From Hymenobacter cellulosivorans (GTDB lineage: Bacteria; Bacteroidota; Bacteroidia; Cytophagales; Hymenobacteraceae): DNA of 64,000 bases. The stretch is from NCBI RefSeq assembly GCF_022919135.1, contig NZ_CP095049.1, positions 3,414,501-3,478,500 on the forward strand, in the 5' to 3' direction. A program made the translations under genes and the position numbers. A model generated the notes under the pieces. The model had not been told where the DNA came from. It did no database searches and was given only the letters and a program-made list of their open reading frames with translations. Positions 30,318-40,139 of the stretch are shown here, in pieces; within the stretch, counting starts at the first letter, position 1, and every line of letters begins with the position of its first letter.

Positions 30318-33140
30318 ATGAAAACACTTCGACTATTGCTGGGGCTGCTTTTGCTCCTGAGTGGCGGAATTACGACGGCCCAGGCCCAGGTCGTAACCGC
30401 GCAGCCGACTTTCTTCCGCGACACCGACCAGGTCACGCTCACTTTCAACGCTACCCAGGGCAACGGCGCACTGGCGAACTTCACCGGCCCGGTTTACATC
30501 TGGACCGGCGTCATCACCGACAAGAGCACTTCGAACTCGGATTGGAAGTACGTAAAGAGCCCCTCGTTCAGCACGCCCGACCCGGCCGCCCAGCTCACGC
30601 GCAGCACCACCAACCCCAACCTGTACACCATCACCTTCACGCCCCGCACGTTTTACGGCGTGCCCGCCACCGACCAGATCCTGAAGCTGGCCATGATTTT
30701 CAAAAACGGGGACGGCTCGATTGTAGGCCGGGCTACCGGTGGTGGCGACATCTTTGTGGACGTAACCCAGGGCTCGGCCTTGTCGGTGCGCATCACGACG
30801 CCCGTGGCACCCGGCGGCGGCAACCCGCTGTTCGTGGCCGCTAATACGGCTTTGAGCGTGAGCGGCACGGCTTCGGCCGCGGCCAACCTGGCGCTGTACC
30901 TGAATAAGACCCTGGTAACCCAGCAAAGCAACTCGACCTCGCTCACCGGCTCGGTAACGCCCACGCAGGCCGGCCGCAACGTAATTCGCCTGACGGCCAC
31001 CAGCGGCACCACCTCGGTTTCCGACTCGATTATCGTCGTCATCCGGCCTACGGTAACGGTAGCGGCGCTGCCCGCTGGCGCTAAGGACGGCATTACCTAC
31101 CTCAACGGCGGCACTTCGGTGATTCTGAAGCTGACGGCTCCAGGCAAGCAGTTCGCCTACGTGCTTGGCGAGTTCAACAACTTCCAGCCCACCGAGGCCG
31201 GCTACATGAACAAGACGCCTGACGGCAACCACTGGTGGGCTCAAATCAACGGCCTGACGCCCGGCCAGGAATACGCCTACCAGTATTTGGTAGATGGCAA
31301 CCTGCGCGTGGCGGACCCTTACTCGGAAAAGGTTCTGGACCCCAGCAACGACCGGTTTATTCCCGTAGCCACCTACCCCAACCTGAAGGCCTACCCCTCG
31401 GCCCTGACCACGGGCATCGTCTCGGTGCTGCAAACCAACCAGCCGGCCTATCAGTGGCAAACTACGACCTTCGCCCGCCCGGCCCGCACCGATATGGTGG
31501 TGTATGAGCTGCACCTGCGCGACTTCCTGCGGGACCACGACTACAAAAACCTGCGCGACACGCTCAACTACCTGAGTCGCCTGGGCGTGAATACCATCGA
31601 GCTGATGCCCATCAACGAGTTTGAGGGCAACGAAAGCTGGGGCTACAACCCGTCGTTCTACTTCGCCCCCGACAAGTATTACGGTACCAAAGACGAACTG
31701 AAGCGCCTCATCGACGAGTGCCACCGCCGCGGTATTGCCGTGGTCCTGGACATGGTGCTGAACCACTCCTTCGGCCAGTCGCCGATGGTGCAGCTTTACT
31801 TCCAGAACGACAAGCCCGCCGCCAATAGCCCCTGGTTTAACCCGGATGCTACCCATCCCTTCAACGTGGGCTACGACTTCAACCATGAAAGCGCCTTCAC
31901 CAAGTACTTCTCCAAGCGCGTGATGGAGTTCTGGCTGCAGGAATACAAGATTGACGGCTACCGCTTCGACCTGAGCAAGGGTTTTACCCAGCGTACCAAT
32001 ACCGACGTGGGTGCCTGGGGTAACTACGACCAGTCGCGCATCGACATCTGGAAGGATTACTACGACTTTATGAAGACCGTGGACCCCAGCGTGTACTGCA
32101 TCCTGGAGCACTTCGCCGACAATTCCGAGGAGAAGGTGCTGGCCGACTACGGCATGATGCTGTGGGGCAACATGAGCCATGCCTACAACGAAGCCACTAT
32201 GGGCTACGTGACTACCTCCGACTTCAGCGGCGTTTATCATGGGGCCCGCGGCTGGAACAGCCCGAACCTGGTGAGCTACATGGAAAGCCACGATGAGGAG
32301 CGCCTCATGTTCAAGAACCTGACCTACGGGAACCAGACCAACCCCGCCCACAACGTGCGTGACCTGAATACGGCCCTGGCCCGCAACGAAGCCGCCGCGG
32401 CCTTCTTCTTTACCGTGCCCGGCCCCAAGATGATCTGGCAGTTTGGCGAAGTGGGCTACGACGTGAGCATCGACGAAAACGGCCGTGTGGGCAACAAGCC
32501 GATTCGCTGGAATTACTACCAGGATGCCAACCGCCGCAAGCTCTACAACACGTACCGGGAGCTGATTGCCCTGAAGAAAACCCAGCCCGTGTTCAAAACC
32601 GGCACCTACACCCAGAAGCTGAGCGGCGCTGCCAAGTCGATTCACCTGAGCGACGCCAACCTGAAAGTAACCGTGCTCGGCAACTTCGACGTGACGGCCC
32701 AGCCTGTCAACCCCGAGTTCCAGCAAACCGGCAAGTGGTACAACTACATGACCGGCGACTCCATTACCGTGTCGAGCACCACGGCGCCCCTCACGCTGCA
32801 GCCCGGCCAGTACGCGGTGTATACTTCCAAGCTGCTCAAGAAGGCCACCGTGCTCAGCAACAAGGCCCGTGCTACCGACGCCCTGCGCCTGACGGCTGCC
32901 CCGAACCCGACCAGCAGCACGGCCCAGGTCCGCTACGAGCTGGCTACGCCTGCCACCGTCACCGTGACGGTACAGAACCTGCTGGGCGCCACCGTGCGCA
33001 CCGTAAGCTCGGGCGTTAAGCAGCCCACCGGTACTTACCAGCTCAGCCTGCCCGTGCAGGATCTGGCCAACGGTGTTTACCTGATTCGCCTGAATACCGG
33101 TGCCCTGACCCAGACCACGCGTTTGGTAGTGCAGCACTAA
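30318..33140 (+). CDS. Secreted GH13 alpha-amylase-family enzyme with T9SS sorting domain
   Basis: A 940-residue protein with signal peptide (MKTLRLLLGLLLLLSGG..., cleavage near TAQAQ). Residues about 25-250 are beta-rich E-set-like domains, and 255-330 a CBM48-like domain (FAYVLGEFNNFQP, YAYQYLVDGNLRVADPYSEKV). The GH13 catalytic domain (about 390-770) shows the conserved regions DMVLNHS, GYRFDLSKG (nucleophile Asp551), CILEHFAD (acid/base Glu597) and YMESHDEE (Asp659). The last ~75 residues (AAPNPTSSTAQVRYEL ... LTQTTRLVVQH) are a T9SS C-terminal sorting domain, so it should be exported across the outer membrane. It likely acts on starch or glycogen. Convergent to the sus gene set, separated by a strong terminator. 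Confidence 0.93.
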   Translation: MKTLRLLLGLLLLLSGGITTAQAQVVTAQPTFFRDTDQVTLTFNATQGNGALANFTGPVYIWTGVITDKSTSNSDWKYVKSPSFSTPDPAAQLTRSTTNPNLYTITFTPRTFYGVPATDQILKLAMIFKNGDGSIVGRATGGGDIFVDVTQGSALSVRITTPVAPGGGNPLFVAANTALSVSGTASAAANLALYLNKTLVTQQSNSTSLTGSVTPTQAGRNVIRLTATSGTTSVSDSIIVVIRPTVTVAALPAGAKDGITYLNGGTSVILKLTAPGKQFAYVLGEFNNFQPTEAGYMNKTPDGNHWWAQINGLTPGQEYAYQYLVDGNLRVADPYSEKVLDPSNDRFIPVATYPNLKAYPSALTTGIVSVLQTNQPAYQWQTTTFARPARTDMVVYELHLRDFLRDHDYKNLRDTLNYLSRLGVNTIELMPINEFEGNESWGYNPSFYFAPDKYYGTKDELKRLIDECHRRGIAVVLDMVLNHSFGQSPMVQLYFQNDKPAANSPWFNPDATHPFNVGYDFNHESAFTKYFSKRVMEFWLQEYKIDGYRFDLSKGFTQRTNTDVGAWGNYDQSRIDIWKDYYDFMKTVDPSVYCILEHFADNSEEKVLADYGMMLWGNMSHAYNEATMGYVTTSDFSGVYHGARGWNSPNLVSYMESHDEERLMFKNLTYGNQTNPAHNVRDLNTALARNEAAAAFFFTVPGPKMIWQFGEVGYDVSIDENGRVGNKPIRWNYYQDANRRKLYNTYRELIALKKTQPVFKTGTYTQKLSGAAKSIHLSDANLKVTVLGNFDVTAQPVNPEFQQTGKWYNYMTGDSITVSSTTAPLTLQPGQYAVYTSKLLKKATVLSNKARATDALRLTAAPNPTSSTAQVRYELATPATVTVTVQNLLGATVRTVSSGVKQPTGTYQLSLPVQDLANGVYLIRLNTGALTQTTRLVVQH

Positions 33141-33169
33141 GGGTAAACCTCAGAAGATAAACTGAGTAA

Positions 33170-33213
33170 CAACAAAAGAGGCCCATTCCGTAAGGAATGG
33201 GCCTCTTTTGTTG
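33170..33213. terminator. Bidirectional terminator between GH13 and kinase genes
   Basis: A 20-bp perfect stem: CAACAAAAGAGGCCCATTCC pairs with its complement around GTAA. A and T tracts on both sides fit a bidirectional terminator for convergent genes. Confidence 0.9.
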
Positions 33214-33245
33214 TCTTGGCTGGTGTGCTGGTGGCAAGTGTCATG

Positions 33246-33285
33246 AAGGACAGCTCACCACCTTACCATTTTACTAGCCCACCGC
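33246..33285. repeat. Single simple-sequence arm (CTCACCACCTTACC type)
   Basis: GCTCACCACCTTACCATTTT and the following CTAGCCCACC resemble one arm of the simple-sequence inverted repeats (compare rnpB insert, CTCACTAGTTCACCATCTCACC in outline). No second arm was found close by. It borders the stop codon of the kinase gene. Confidence 0.4.
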
Positions 33286-34130
33286 TACGCTTCCTGCTCG
33301 TGGTAGCTTACCAGGTCATCGATGGGGGAGCGGATGATTTTGCCGACTTCCATGCCGTGGCTGCGGGCCACCTGAAACAGCGCGTCGCGAAAGTTGTAGG
33401 CCACCGAGCCCACGCAGTTGAAGGAGTAGTCCTGGTAGTTGGGGTAGTGCAGCACGATGTTCTCGAAGAACGTCTCAAAGCCCTGCAGTACGATTTCGCG
33501 GCAGTAGCTGATGTTGTTGTGGTCGTAGGCAAACTTGCCGAAGCTGGCCAGAAACCGGTTGGGCAGGGGCTGGTTGTAGAGCCGGTCCAGGATATCCTCG
33601 CGGGTCAGCTTGTACTCCTCCCGGAAAATGTCCTGCAGGCCGTCGGGTAGCAAGCCGCGCAGGTAGTCGCGCATCAGGCGCTTGCCAATGAAGGAGCCCG
33701 AGCCTTCATCACCGAGGAAATACCCCAGCGAATCCACGTTGTAGGTGATTTTCTCGCCGTCGTAAAGGCAGGAGTTGGTACCCGTGCCCAGAATGGCCGC
33801 AAAGCCTGGCTTGCGGCCCAGCAGGGCACGGGCCGCGGCCAGCAGGTCGTGGTCGACGTCGACGTTGGCGTTGGGAAAAATCTGCCGCATGGCCTGGGCA
33901 ATGACATCAGCTTTCTTCGAGGACGACACCCCGGCGCCGTAGTAATGCACTTCGCGCACGGTTTCGCGCGCTAGTGTCTCGGGCAGGTTTTTATCGAGCG
34001 AAGCGGCAATAGCGGCCGTTTGCATGAAGTCCGGGTTATAGCCCTCAGTGTTGAAGTACACCCGGTTGCCAGTCTCGTCGAGCTGACACCAGCTGCTCTT
34101 GGTTGAGCCGCCGTCGGCAATGAGAATCAT
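33285..34130 (-). CDS. BadF/BadG-family kinase, N-acetylglucosamine-kinase-like
   Basis: A 281-residue ASKHA-fold kinase. It starts with the phosphate-1 motif MILIADGGSTKSSW, has ILGTGTNSCLYDG (phosphate-2) and GYFLGDEGSGSFIGKRLM (sugar/adenosine motif), typical of the BadF/BadG/BcrA/BcrD-ATPase family and especially of the N-acetylglucosamine or glucosamine kinase branch. It would phosphorylate a sugar, possibly GlcNAc from cell-wall turnover or a hexose produced by the neighbouring starch genes. The ATG at 34130 sits immediately before the first strand; the open frame upstream has no conserved content. Confidence 0.85.
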   Translation of the reverse strand: MILIADGGSTKSSWCQLDETGNRVYFNTEGYNPDFMQTAAIAASLDKNLPETLARETVREVHYYGAGVSSSKKADVIAQAMRQIFPNANVDVDHDLLAAARALLGRKPGFAAILGTGTNSCLYDGEKITYNVDSLGYFLGDEGSGSFIGKRLMRDYLRGLLPDGLQDIFREEYKLTREDILDRLYNQPLPNRFLASFGKFAYDHNNISYCREIVLQGFETFFENIVLHYPNYQDYSFNCVGSVAYNFRDALFQVARSHGMEVGKIIRSPIDDLVSYHEQEA

Positions 34131-34585
34131 ACGGTAGGTAGTAATGGTAGGGAAGAAAGAATCCTGAATCCGGAGCCTGCCCCGCGGCCGGACCATACGC
34201 CCGGCCCAAAGCGGCACACCCCGATTTCAGCCAATAGCCGCCCCCGTGGCCCAAACCACGCGCAAGCTATTCAGTTGCGAAGCTAGCAGGTTAGCCGAAA
34301 CGTACGGCAGTGGCGATGCACATAATCGGCGGCGCGGCGCGGGCTTGAGGTCCTGTAGCGGCCCGCTGAACGGCTCAAAAGGTCGGTTTTGAGCCAAAAT
34401 AAGGCTTTTTGGGATTGAATACGAGTGAGTAGTAAGCAATGACTCACACCGGCTATATTTTATAAGTTGCGCAGTATTTTTAGATCAAACCGCCTGGGAC
34501 AGTACCGTTACTACCCGGTGTAAGGACGCTGGCGGCATTATTTGCCAGTAGGCGAAGCCTGATGGCGGGTGCACATCAACTGTCA
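34131..34585. other. Intergenic region between the kinase and the SusE terminator
   Basis: No supported gene. The kinase promoter should lie in the first ~150 bases. Short open frames here (for example toward 34439 on the minus strand) have no signal peptide, motif or ribosome-binding context. The region contains a few AT-rich stretches around 34400-34500. Confidence 0.55.
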
Positions 34586-34627
34586 GAAAAACGAAAAGCC
34601 GCTAGGATCTAGCGGCTTTTCGTTTTT
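34586..34627 (-). terminator. Terminator after susE
   Basis: AAAAACGAAAAGCCGCTAG pairs perfectly with CTAGCGGCTTTTCGTTTTT around a very short centre. It lies 19 bp beyond the SusE stop and ends the susCDE unit. Confidence 0.9.
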
Positions 34628-34646
34628 GATTCTCTTACCCTAGGGA

Positions 34647-35447
34647 CTATTTAAGCGAAAGCTTAAAGATGGGGTTCGGGGTTGCGTTGATATCTAACGT
34701 AATCAGGTAGGTACCAGCCGTAGCCAATTTAATGTTCGAAGGATTGGGAGTTGGAGCAACGTTGTACACCAGCTTGCGACCTGTGGTCATAGGATCACCG
34801 GTGCCCTCATCACCCAGGTTCTTGTCCCAGCCATTATTAGCCCGAAACTTAAACTCCCCGGCTTTCAGGGGTAGGGTCACACTCCAAACGCGGCTGCAGT
34901 AGTCATACGACATCCGGGTTTCCGTATTCCAGCCGTTTGGCGTTGCCTCACCGATAATAGCCCAGCTATCAGCAGGAGCCGATTGCGCCTGGAAGGGAGT
35001 GGCCTCGATGCTGGTCAGGGAGGAATAGATTGGCTCAACAGTCCCGCCCAGCGTAGCTTTCACGCGCACATCAAGGGTGGTAGCTACTGGGGCCGTAATA
35101 TTGCAGTCCAGGCCATTGTAGACGCTGTTCAGCTCATTTACAGTGAATGATTTGGTCAAGCTAGAACCCATTTCAAACTCTTGCATCGGCTTGAAGTTGG
35201 TGCCCTTCTTGGCAAACTGCAGGGTGTAGCTCACCGCTGCCTGGTAGCCGAAATCAGGATTTGTCCAGGTATAAGTCACCGCTGGTTGGGAGCCAGTGGT
35301 AGGCGAAATGGTTGCCTTGGCAGTAGTAGCCGTGAGCTGGGGAGCAGAGTTTGTGTTGAGCACAGCCTTGGTTTCATCCTTTTCGCAGGATGTCACTACG
35401 ACCACGGCGGCACACAGCCCCACAATGCGGGTAAGCCAGTTATTCAT
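34647..35447 (-). CDS. susE: SusE/SusF-type outer-membrane starch-binding lipoprotein
   Basis: A 266-residue lipoprotein with lipobox VVVTSC. The N-terminal region (SAPQLTATTAKATISPTT) is the SusE immunoglobulin-like domain with the typical VTYTWTNPDFGYQAAVSYTLQFA run; the C-terminal region (SWAIIGEATPNGWN, VWSVTLPLKAGEFKFRANNGWDKNLGDEG) is a starch-binding module of the CBM family found in SusE/SusF. It is located 76 bp downstream of susD on the same strand and would help bind alpha-glucans at the cell surface. The protein is shorter than SusE of Bacteroides thetaiotaomicron (one rather than two CBM-like modules). Confidence 0.85.
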   Translation of the reverse strand: MNNWLTRIVGLCAAVVVVTSCEKDETKAVLNTNSAPQLTATTAKATISPTTGSQPAVTYTWTNPDFGYQAAVSYTLQFAKKGTNFKPMQEFEMGSSLTKSFTVNELNSVYNGLDCNITAPVATTLDVRVKATLGGTVEPIYSSLTSIEATPFQAQSAPADSWAIIGEATPNGWNTETRMSYDYCSRVWSVTLPLKAGEFKFRANNGWDKNLGDEGTGDPMTTGRKLVYNVAPTPNPSNIKLATAGTYLITLDINATPNPIFKLSLK

Positions 35448-35523
35448 GGGAATTTTGTTGAGTTAAGTGACTTTAAAGCGGCGGGAACCAGCAGAAGATT
35501 CCCGCCGCCAAAAAAGGCTTGTC

Positions 35524-37140
35524 TTAGTAGCCCGTGTTCTGGGTCAGGTTGGGGTTAGCCACCAGATCCGTCGACGGAATCGGGAAGACGTTCAGGTTGT
35601 CGGACACTGCCCGGCCTTCCTTCACGCCACCTTTCCAAGGCCACAGGTAAGCATTCGTGGTAAACTTCTTGAAGCGGATCAAGTCGGTCCGGCGGTGACC
35701 TTCCCAGTGCAGTTCACGGCCGCGCTCATCCAGGATGAAGTCCAGCGTCAGTTGAGCGTCGCTGATGTTGCCGCTGGTGCTGCCGGCGTAGGCCCGCGTA
35801 CGCAGCTCATTCACGTATTCCAGCGCCTTGCTCCGGCTGCCACCCGTGCCGCCACGCAGTACGGCCTCGGCATACATCAGGTAGGCATCAGCCAAACGGA
35901 ACATAGGGAAGTCGGTGTCGGGGAACACGAGGTCCTTGCCCACAACACCATCCGACTTCACGTTCTTGAACTTGACCACGCCTATACCATCCTTAAACTC
36001 GGTCAGGTTGTCGATATCCAGCTTCTGGCCCTTGGTGAAGAACCGGCCCCGGCGGTCAGCCGCGGTATCGGGAAACAGGTTGAACAACGCGCGCGTGGTC
36101 CGCGTGCCGCCCCAGCCGCCGTCGATGCCGAAAGCCGCCGCTGGCATGTCGCCACCCACGCCGGCGTGGATGATGAAGGTAGTGCCACCGTAGCCCTTGG
36201 TCGATACCCCGTCGAAAGCGACGGGGAAGATCAGCTCGGGCGAGGTGTTGTTGTCAGCCAGAAAGTTGCGGCCGTACGCCGACGACTTAGCCGTCGCCGC
36301 CGTCTGCAGCGTGTAACCAGCGCCGATAACCTTGCTGGCGTACGTCACTGCGTCGGTGTAGCGGGAAGTGCCCGTGTATACTTCAGCGTTCAGGTACAGC
36401 TTGGCCAGCAGCATCCAGGCAGCCGCTTTGTCGACGCGGGCGTACTCGTTCTGCCGGGCATTTACTAGCTCCGCGTCGATGGCCAGCAGTTCCTTCTCCA
36501 CGTAGGAGAACAGCTCGGCGCGCGAAATCTGGCGGGGCGTGAAGTTGCCAATCTGTTCGTTCTCGTCGGCAAACGGGGGCCGGCCGAACAAATCCAGGGC
36601 GTGGAAGTAGCTCAGCGCGCGCAGGAAGCGGGCTTCGGCGCGGTAGTGCTTGATGTTCTCCAGGCTAGCCCCGGTGATGTTGCGGCTGCTGAGCTTGTCA
36701 TCCTTGGTTTCGCGGATGTACTCGTTGCAGGCGGTAATCTGGTAGAAAATCCGGTTGTACATCGACCGGATGAACGGGTTGTTGGCCGTCCAGTTCATCA
36801 GGTGGTAATCCTGCAGGCCATCGTCGCCCCAGGCAATAACGGCCTCGTCGGTGGGCAGCTCCTGAATCGACCAGTACTGGCGGATATAGTTCGAGAAGCC
36901 TTCATCCACGCCCGACAGGTCGGGCTTGCCCGAAGGACCCGTCTGGCCGCTCAGGGCCAGGCCCGCGTAGAGCTTGGCCAGGATGGGCTTGTAGTTGGCC
37001 GGATCAGAATATACTACGTCGGAGGTAACTTCATTAAACGGGTTGCGGTCGAGGTCTCCTACGCAGGAAGTCGTCGCAGCGCCGAGTAGAGAGCTGGCAA
37101 CCGCTAGGGTCGCGAAGCGTCTTACAAACGTCTTTTTCAT
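35524..37140 (-). CDS. susD: SusD-family nutrient-binding outer-membrane lipoprotein
   Basis: A 538-residue lipoprotein (lipobox AATTSC). SusD features are DLDRNPFNEVTSDVVYSDPANY at the N-terminus, the TPR-like helices including KHYRAEARFLRALSYFHALDLFG (the RFLRA segment is the family signature), ARVDKAAAWMLLAKLYLNAEV and the C-terminal RGRELHWEGHRRTDLIRFKKF. It caps the SusC channel and binds the oligosaccharide. It lies 23 bp after susC and 76 bp before susE, in one operon. Confidence 0.95.
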   Translation of the reverse strand: MKKTFVRRFATLAVASSLLGAATTSCVGDLDRNPFNEVTSDVVYSDPANYKPILAKLYAGLALSGQTGPSGKPDLSGVDEGFSNYIRQYWSIQELPTDEAVIAWGDDGLQDYHLMNWTANNPFIRSMYNRIFYQITACNEYIRETKDDKLSSRNITGASLENIKHYRAEARFLRALSYFHALDLFGRPPFADENEQIGNFTPRQISRAELFSYVEKELLAIDAELVNARQNEYARVDKAAAWMLLAKLYLNAEVYTGTSRYTDAVTYASKVIGAGYTLQTAATAKSSAYGRNFLADNNTSPELIFPVAFDGVSTKGYGGTTFIIHAGVGGDMPAAAFGIDGGWGGTRTTRALFNLFPDTAADRRGRFFTKGQKLDIDNLTEFKDGIGVVKFKNVKSDGVVGKDLVFPDTDFPMFRLADAYLMYAEAVLRGGTGGSRSKALEYVNELRTRAYAGSTSGNISDAQLTLDFILDERGRELHWEGHRRTDLIRFKKFTTNAYLWPWKGGVKEGRAVSDNLNVFPIPSTDLVANPNLTQNTGY

Positions 37141-37163
37141 GTTTTGCAGTACGTACGTACGAT

Positions 37164-40139
37164 TTAGAAACCTAGATTGAGACCGAGCGTGAAGGTGCGG
37201 GGGCGGGGGTAGAAGTTGTTATCGATACCGTCGCGGATTTCCGGATCAAGACCCGAGTACTTCGTGATGGTAAAGATGTTCTGCACCGCGGCCGTTACCC
37301 GAATGCTAGGCTTGCTGTCAGCAGCGCTGCGCAAGTTGTAGCCCAGCGTCACGTTATCCATGCGCAGGAACGAGGCATTCTCGATGTAGTAATCGGAGAA
37401 TTTCTGGTAGTTGCGGAAGTTCGTGTTGTTGAAGTCGGGCGTCAGGTTCTGCAGGAAGCCGTTGGTAGAGATGCCCGCCAACGCTGCTTGCTGGGAGTTG
37501 ATGTTATTGTACACGTAGTTGCCCAGGTTGGCCCGCAGTGTGAAAGCCAAGTCGAACTGCTTGTAGGTAGCGTTGGAGCCGAAGCCCAAGGTCACTTTAG
37601 GAGCGGGCGACTTGTAGCGGTACCGGTCGTCGGCAGCCGTGCTCTTGCCGTCACCGTTCTCGTCGGCATACAGGCCTTCGAGTGGCCGGCCGTTGGCGTC
37701 GTACACCTGCTTCAGCACGTAGAACGAGTTGGCTGGGTAGCCCACCGAGTTGTTCTGAATGTTGTCGCCAACACCACCACCGATACCACCCACGGCGTAG
37801 CCCTGGAAGCCGGGCAGGGTTTTGCCCAGATCCGTGATTTTGTTCTCGTTATAGGTCGCGTTGAAGTTCAGGTTCAGGTTCAGGTCATTGGTCCGAACCG
37901 GGTTGGTGTTGATGGCAAACTCGATACCCTTGTTTTCGAGGCTGCCAATGTTGTAGGCAAACTCGTTGGTCAGGTTGGTCAGGGCAGCAGGAGCAATCTT
38001 GGCCAGCAGGTCATCCGAGCGACGCAGGTATACGTCGATGGTACCGGTGATGCGGTTGTCGAGGAAGCCGTAGTCGATACCGGCGTTGTAGGTCGTGGTT
38101 TCTTCCCACTTCAGGGCCGTGTTGTAGCCTTCAGCGCGCAGCGTGTTCTCGAACGTGTTGCCGAACTGGTAAGAAGCCGAGTTTTCGCCCCGGGTGTAAC
38201 GGCCCAGGTAAGGGTAGTTGCCTACGATGCTCTCAATGTCCTGCTGACCCGTGACGCCGTAGCCCACGCGCAGTTTCAGGTCGGAGAACAGGCTGGAAGA
38301 TTTCAGGAAGTCTTCTTCCTTGATGCGCCAGGCTAAACCGATTGCGGGGAAGGTGCCGAACTGCTGGCCGTCTAGGAAGCGCGACGAACCGTCGCGGCGA
38401 ATCGTGGCCGTCAGCGAGTAGCGGTCCTTGAAGTTGTAGTTCAAGCGGCCGAAAAACGACACCAGCGTGTACTGAGTCTTGAAGGGGAACGCCGGCCGGA
38501 TTTCGGTGCCATCAGCCGAGGCCTGGTACGAGTCCAGGGGCTGGTCGCGGATAAAGTCCTGATAGGAATAGCCGCCCAGTACGGTCACGCGGCTCTCGCC
38601 AAACTGCTTGGCATACTCCAAGTAGAAATCCAGCAGCTTGTTGTCCTTCTTCTGCGAGTAGATGTTGTTGGCGCCTTTGTTGCCAAATTCGATGGCCGCC
38701 AGAGCGGGCACGAAGGTCGAACCGTTGCTGCGCAGCATGTCGTAGCCCAGGTTCAGGTTGGCCCGCAGCTCGGGCAGGAAGTGGAATTTGTAGTCGAACT
38801 GAATGTTACCGATAGCCCGCTTGGCGGTGCTGCGGTCACGCTTCTGGTTCAGCTGAGCCACCGGGTTCTTGGTGCCGTTCGTGTTCAGGGTCTTGTCGCC
38901 GTTGAGCCACTCGAAGTAGCCCCCGAAGCGGCTATCGTCGCCGCTCGTAATCGATTGCGTAGGATCAAAACGAGCCGCGTTGCCGATGGCTGCCGCGTCG
39001 GCAAAGGTGTTATCCACCCAGCTGCCCTTAGCGTTGATGTCGATGCGCAGGTGGTTGTCGAGCAGGGTAGGAGTGAGGCTGATCGAACCGGTGTTACGCA
39101 CCAACTTGTTGGTCAGCAGAATGCCTTCCTGTACCGTGTTGCCCACGGAAGCGCGGATCGGCAGCTTGCCCACCGAGCCAATCAGGCTCAGGTTGTTGTC
39201 GAACGTCTTGGCGGTGCGGAAGATTTCTTCCTGCCAGTTGGTGCTGCTGTTACCCAGCAACGCTTTCTGGGAAGCATTGCCGTAGGTGTTGACTACGTTG
39301 CGAAACTCATCGGCCGAGAGGACGTCGATGGTCTTGGTTTTCATCGAAACCGAAGCCTGCGAGTTCAACGTCACGCGCAGCTTCTCGCCCGACAGGCCCT
39401 TCTTGGTGGTAATCAGGATAACGCCGTTGGAAGCGCGCGAGCCGTAGATGGCCGTGGCCGAAGCGTCCTTGAGAACCGTAAAGGTTTCAATGTCATTGGG
39501 GTTAACCAGCGTGAGCGGGTTGGAAACACCTTTGTTCTCGGAGTTGTCAACCGGTACGCCGTCGATTACGATCAGTGGGTCGTTGTTGGCGTTCAGCGAG
39601 GAGCCGCCGCGGATGCGAATCTGGGACGAAGCGCCGGGAGCACCGCCGCCCGAGGTGATTTGCACACCCGCTACCTTACCCTGAATCAGCTGCTCGGGGT
39701 TGGTAACCTGACCTTGCACAAACTGCTTTTCGGAGATGGTAGCAATAGAGCCCGTCACGTCCTGCCGACGCTGGGTACCATAACCTACTACAACGGCTTC
39801 GCTCAGCAGCGTCGTGTTTTCGGCCAGGGCAATGTCGGGCAGATTGGTGGTCTGGCCAGCCGTTACGGTTACAGGCTGGCGCTTGGCGTTGTAGCCCACA
39901 AACGAGGTTACCAGGGTCTGGGCACCGGCCGGTACATTCTGAATCAGATAGGTACCGTCGGCATTGGTCGAGCTACCCAGCGTGGTGCCTTCAATCAGCA
40001 CGGTGGCGCCAGGTACTCCTTGGCTCTTTTCGTCCAAGACGCGGCCACTCACGGCCCCGTTTTGGGCGAAAGCGCTGGTGAAGCCAGCACAAACGAACAG
40101 TAGCAGAAACAGTAGTTTCGCTAGGTAAGTGTGTTTCAT
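37164..40139 (-). CDS. susC: SusC-type TonB-dependent outer-membrane transporter
   Basis: A 991-residue transporter. After the signal peptide comes a carboxypeptidase-regulatory-like CNA domain (VSGRVLDEKSQGVPGATVLI), a TonB box-like region (EAVVVGYGTQRR), the plug domain (LIQGKVAGVQITSGGG, IRIRGGSSL, NPLIVIDGVPVDNS, ASNGVILITTKKG) and a 22-stranded barrel ending FTLGLNLGF, with the terminal Phe that aids outer-membrane assembly. With SusD it imports alpha-gluco-oligosaccharides, given the starch-related neighbours; the substrate is inferred from context. It is first in the susCDE unit. Confidence 0.95.
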   Translation of the reverse strand: MKHTYLAKLLFLLLFVCAGFTSAFAQNGAVSGRVLDEKSQGVPGATVLIEGTTLGSSTNADGTYLIQNVPAGAQTLVTSFVGYNAKRQPVTVTAGQTTNLPDIALAENTTLLSEAVVVGYGTQRRQDVTGSIATISEKQFVQGQVTNPEQLIQGKVAGVQITSGGGAPGASSQIRIRGGSSLNANNDPLIVIDGVPVDNSENKGVSNPLTLVNPNDIETFTVLKDASATAIYGSRASNGVILITTKKGLSGEKLRVTLNSQASVSMKTKTIDVLSADEFRNVVNTYGNASQKALLGNSSTNWQEEIFRTAKTFDNNLSLIGSVGKLPIRASVGNTVQEGILLTNKLVRNTGSISLTPTLLDNHLRIDINAKGSWVDNTFADAAAIGNAARFDPTQSITSGDDSRFGGYFEWLNGDKTLNTNGTKNPVAQLNQKRDRSTAKRAIGNIQFDYKFHFLPELRANLNLGYDMLRSNGSTFVPALAAIEFGNKGANNIYSQKKDNKLLDFYLEYAKQFGESRVTVLGGYSYQDFIRDQPLDSYQASADGTEIRPAFPFKTQYTLVSFFGRLNYNFKDRYSLTATIRRDGSSRFLDGQQFGTFPAIGLAWRIKEEDFLKSSSLFSDLKLRVGYGVTGQQDIESIVGNYPYLGRYTRGENSASYQFGNTFENTLRAEGYNTALKWEETTTYNAGIDYGFLDNRITGTIDVYLRRSDDLLAKIAPAALTNLTNEFAYNIGSLENKGIEFAINTNPVRTNDLNLNLNFNATYNENKITDLGKTLPGFQGYAVGGIGGGVGDNIQNNSVGYPANSFYVLKQVYDANGRPLEGLYADENGDGKSTAADDRYRYKSPAPKVTLGFGSNATYKQFDLAFTLRANLGNYVYNNINSQQAALAGISTNGFLQNLTPDFNNTNFRNYQKFSDYYIENASFLRMDNVTLGYNLRSAADSKPSIRVTAAVQNIFTITKYSGLDPEIRDGIDNNFYPRPRTFTLGLNLGF

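Noticed and set aside
30333..33137. A 934-codon open frame on the minus strand over the GH13 gene
   Set aside because: The plus-strand frame carries the complete GH13 motifs and the T9SS tail; the reverse frame has no recognisable domain.
38781..40103. A 440-codon plus-strand frame over susC
   Set aside because: Antisense to the SusC plug and barrel; composition is typical of a shadow frame.
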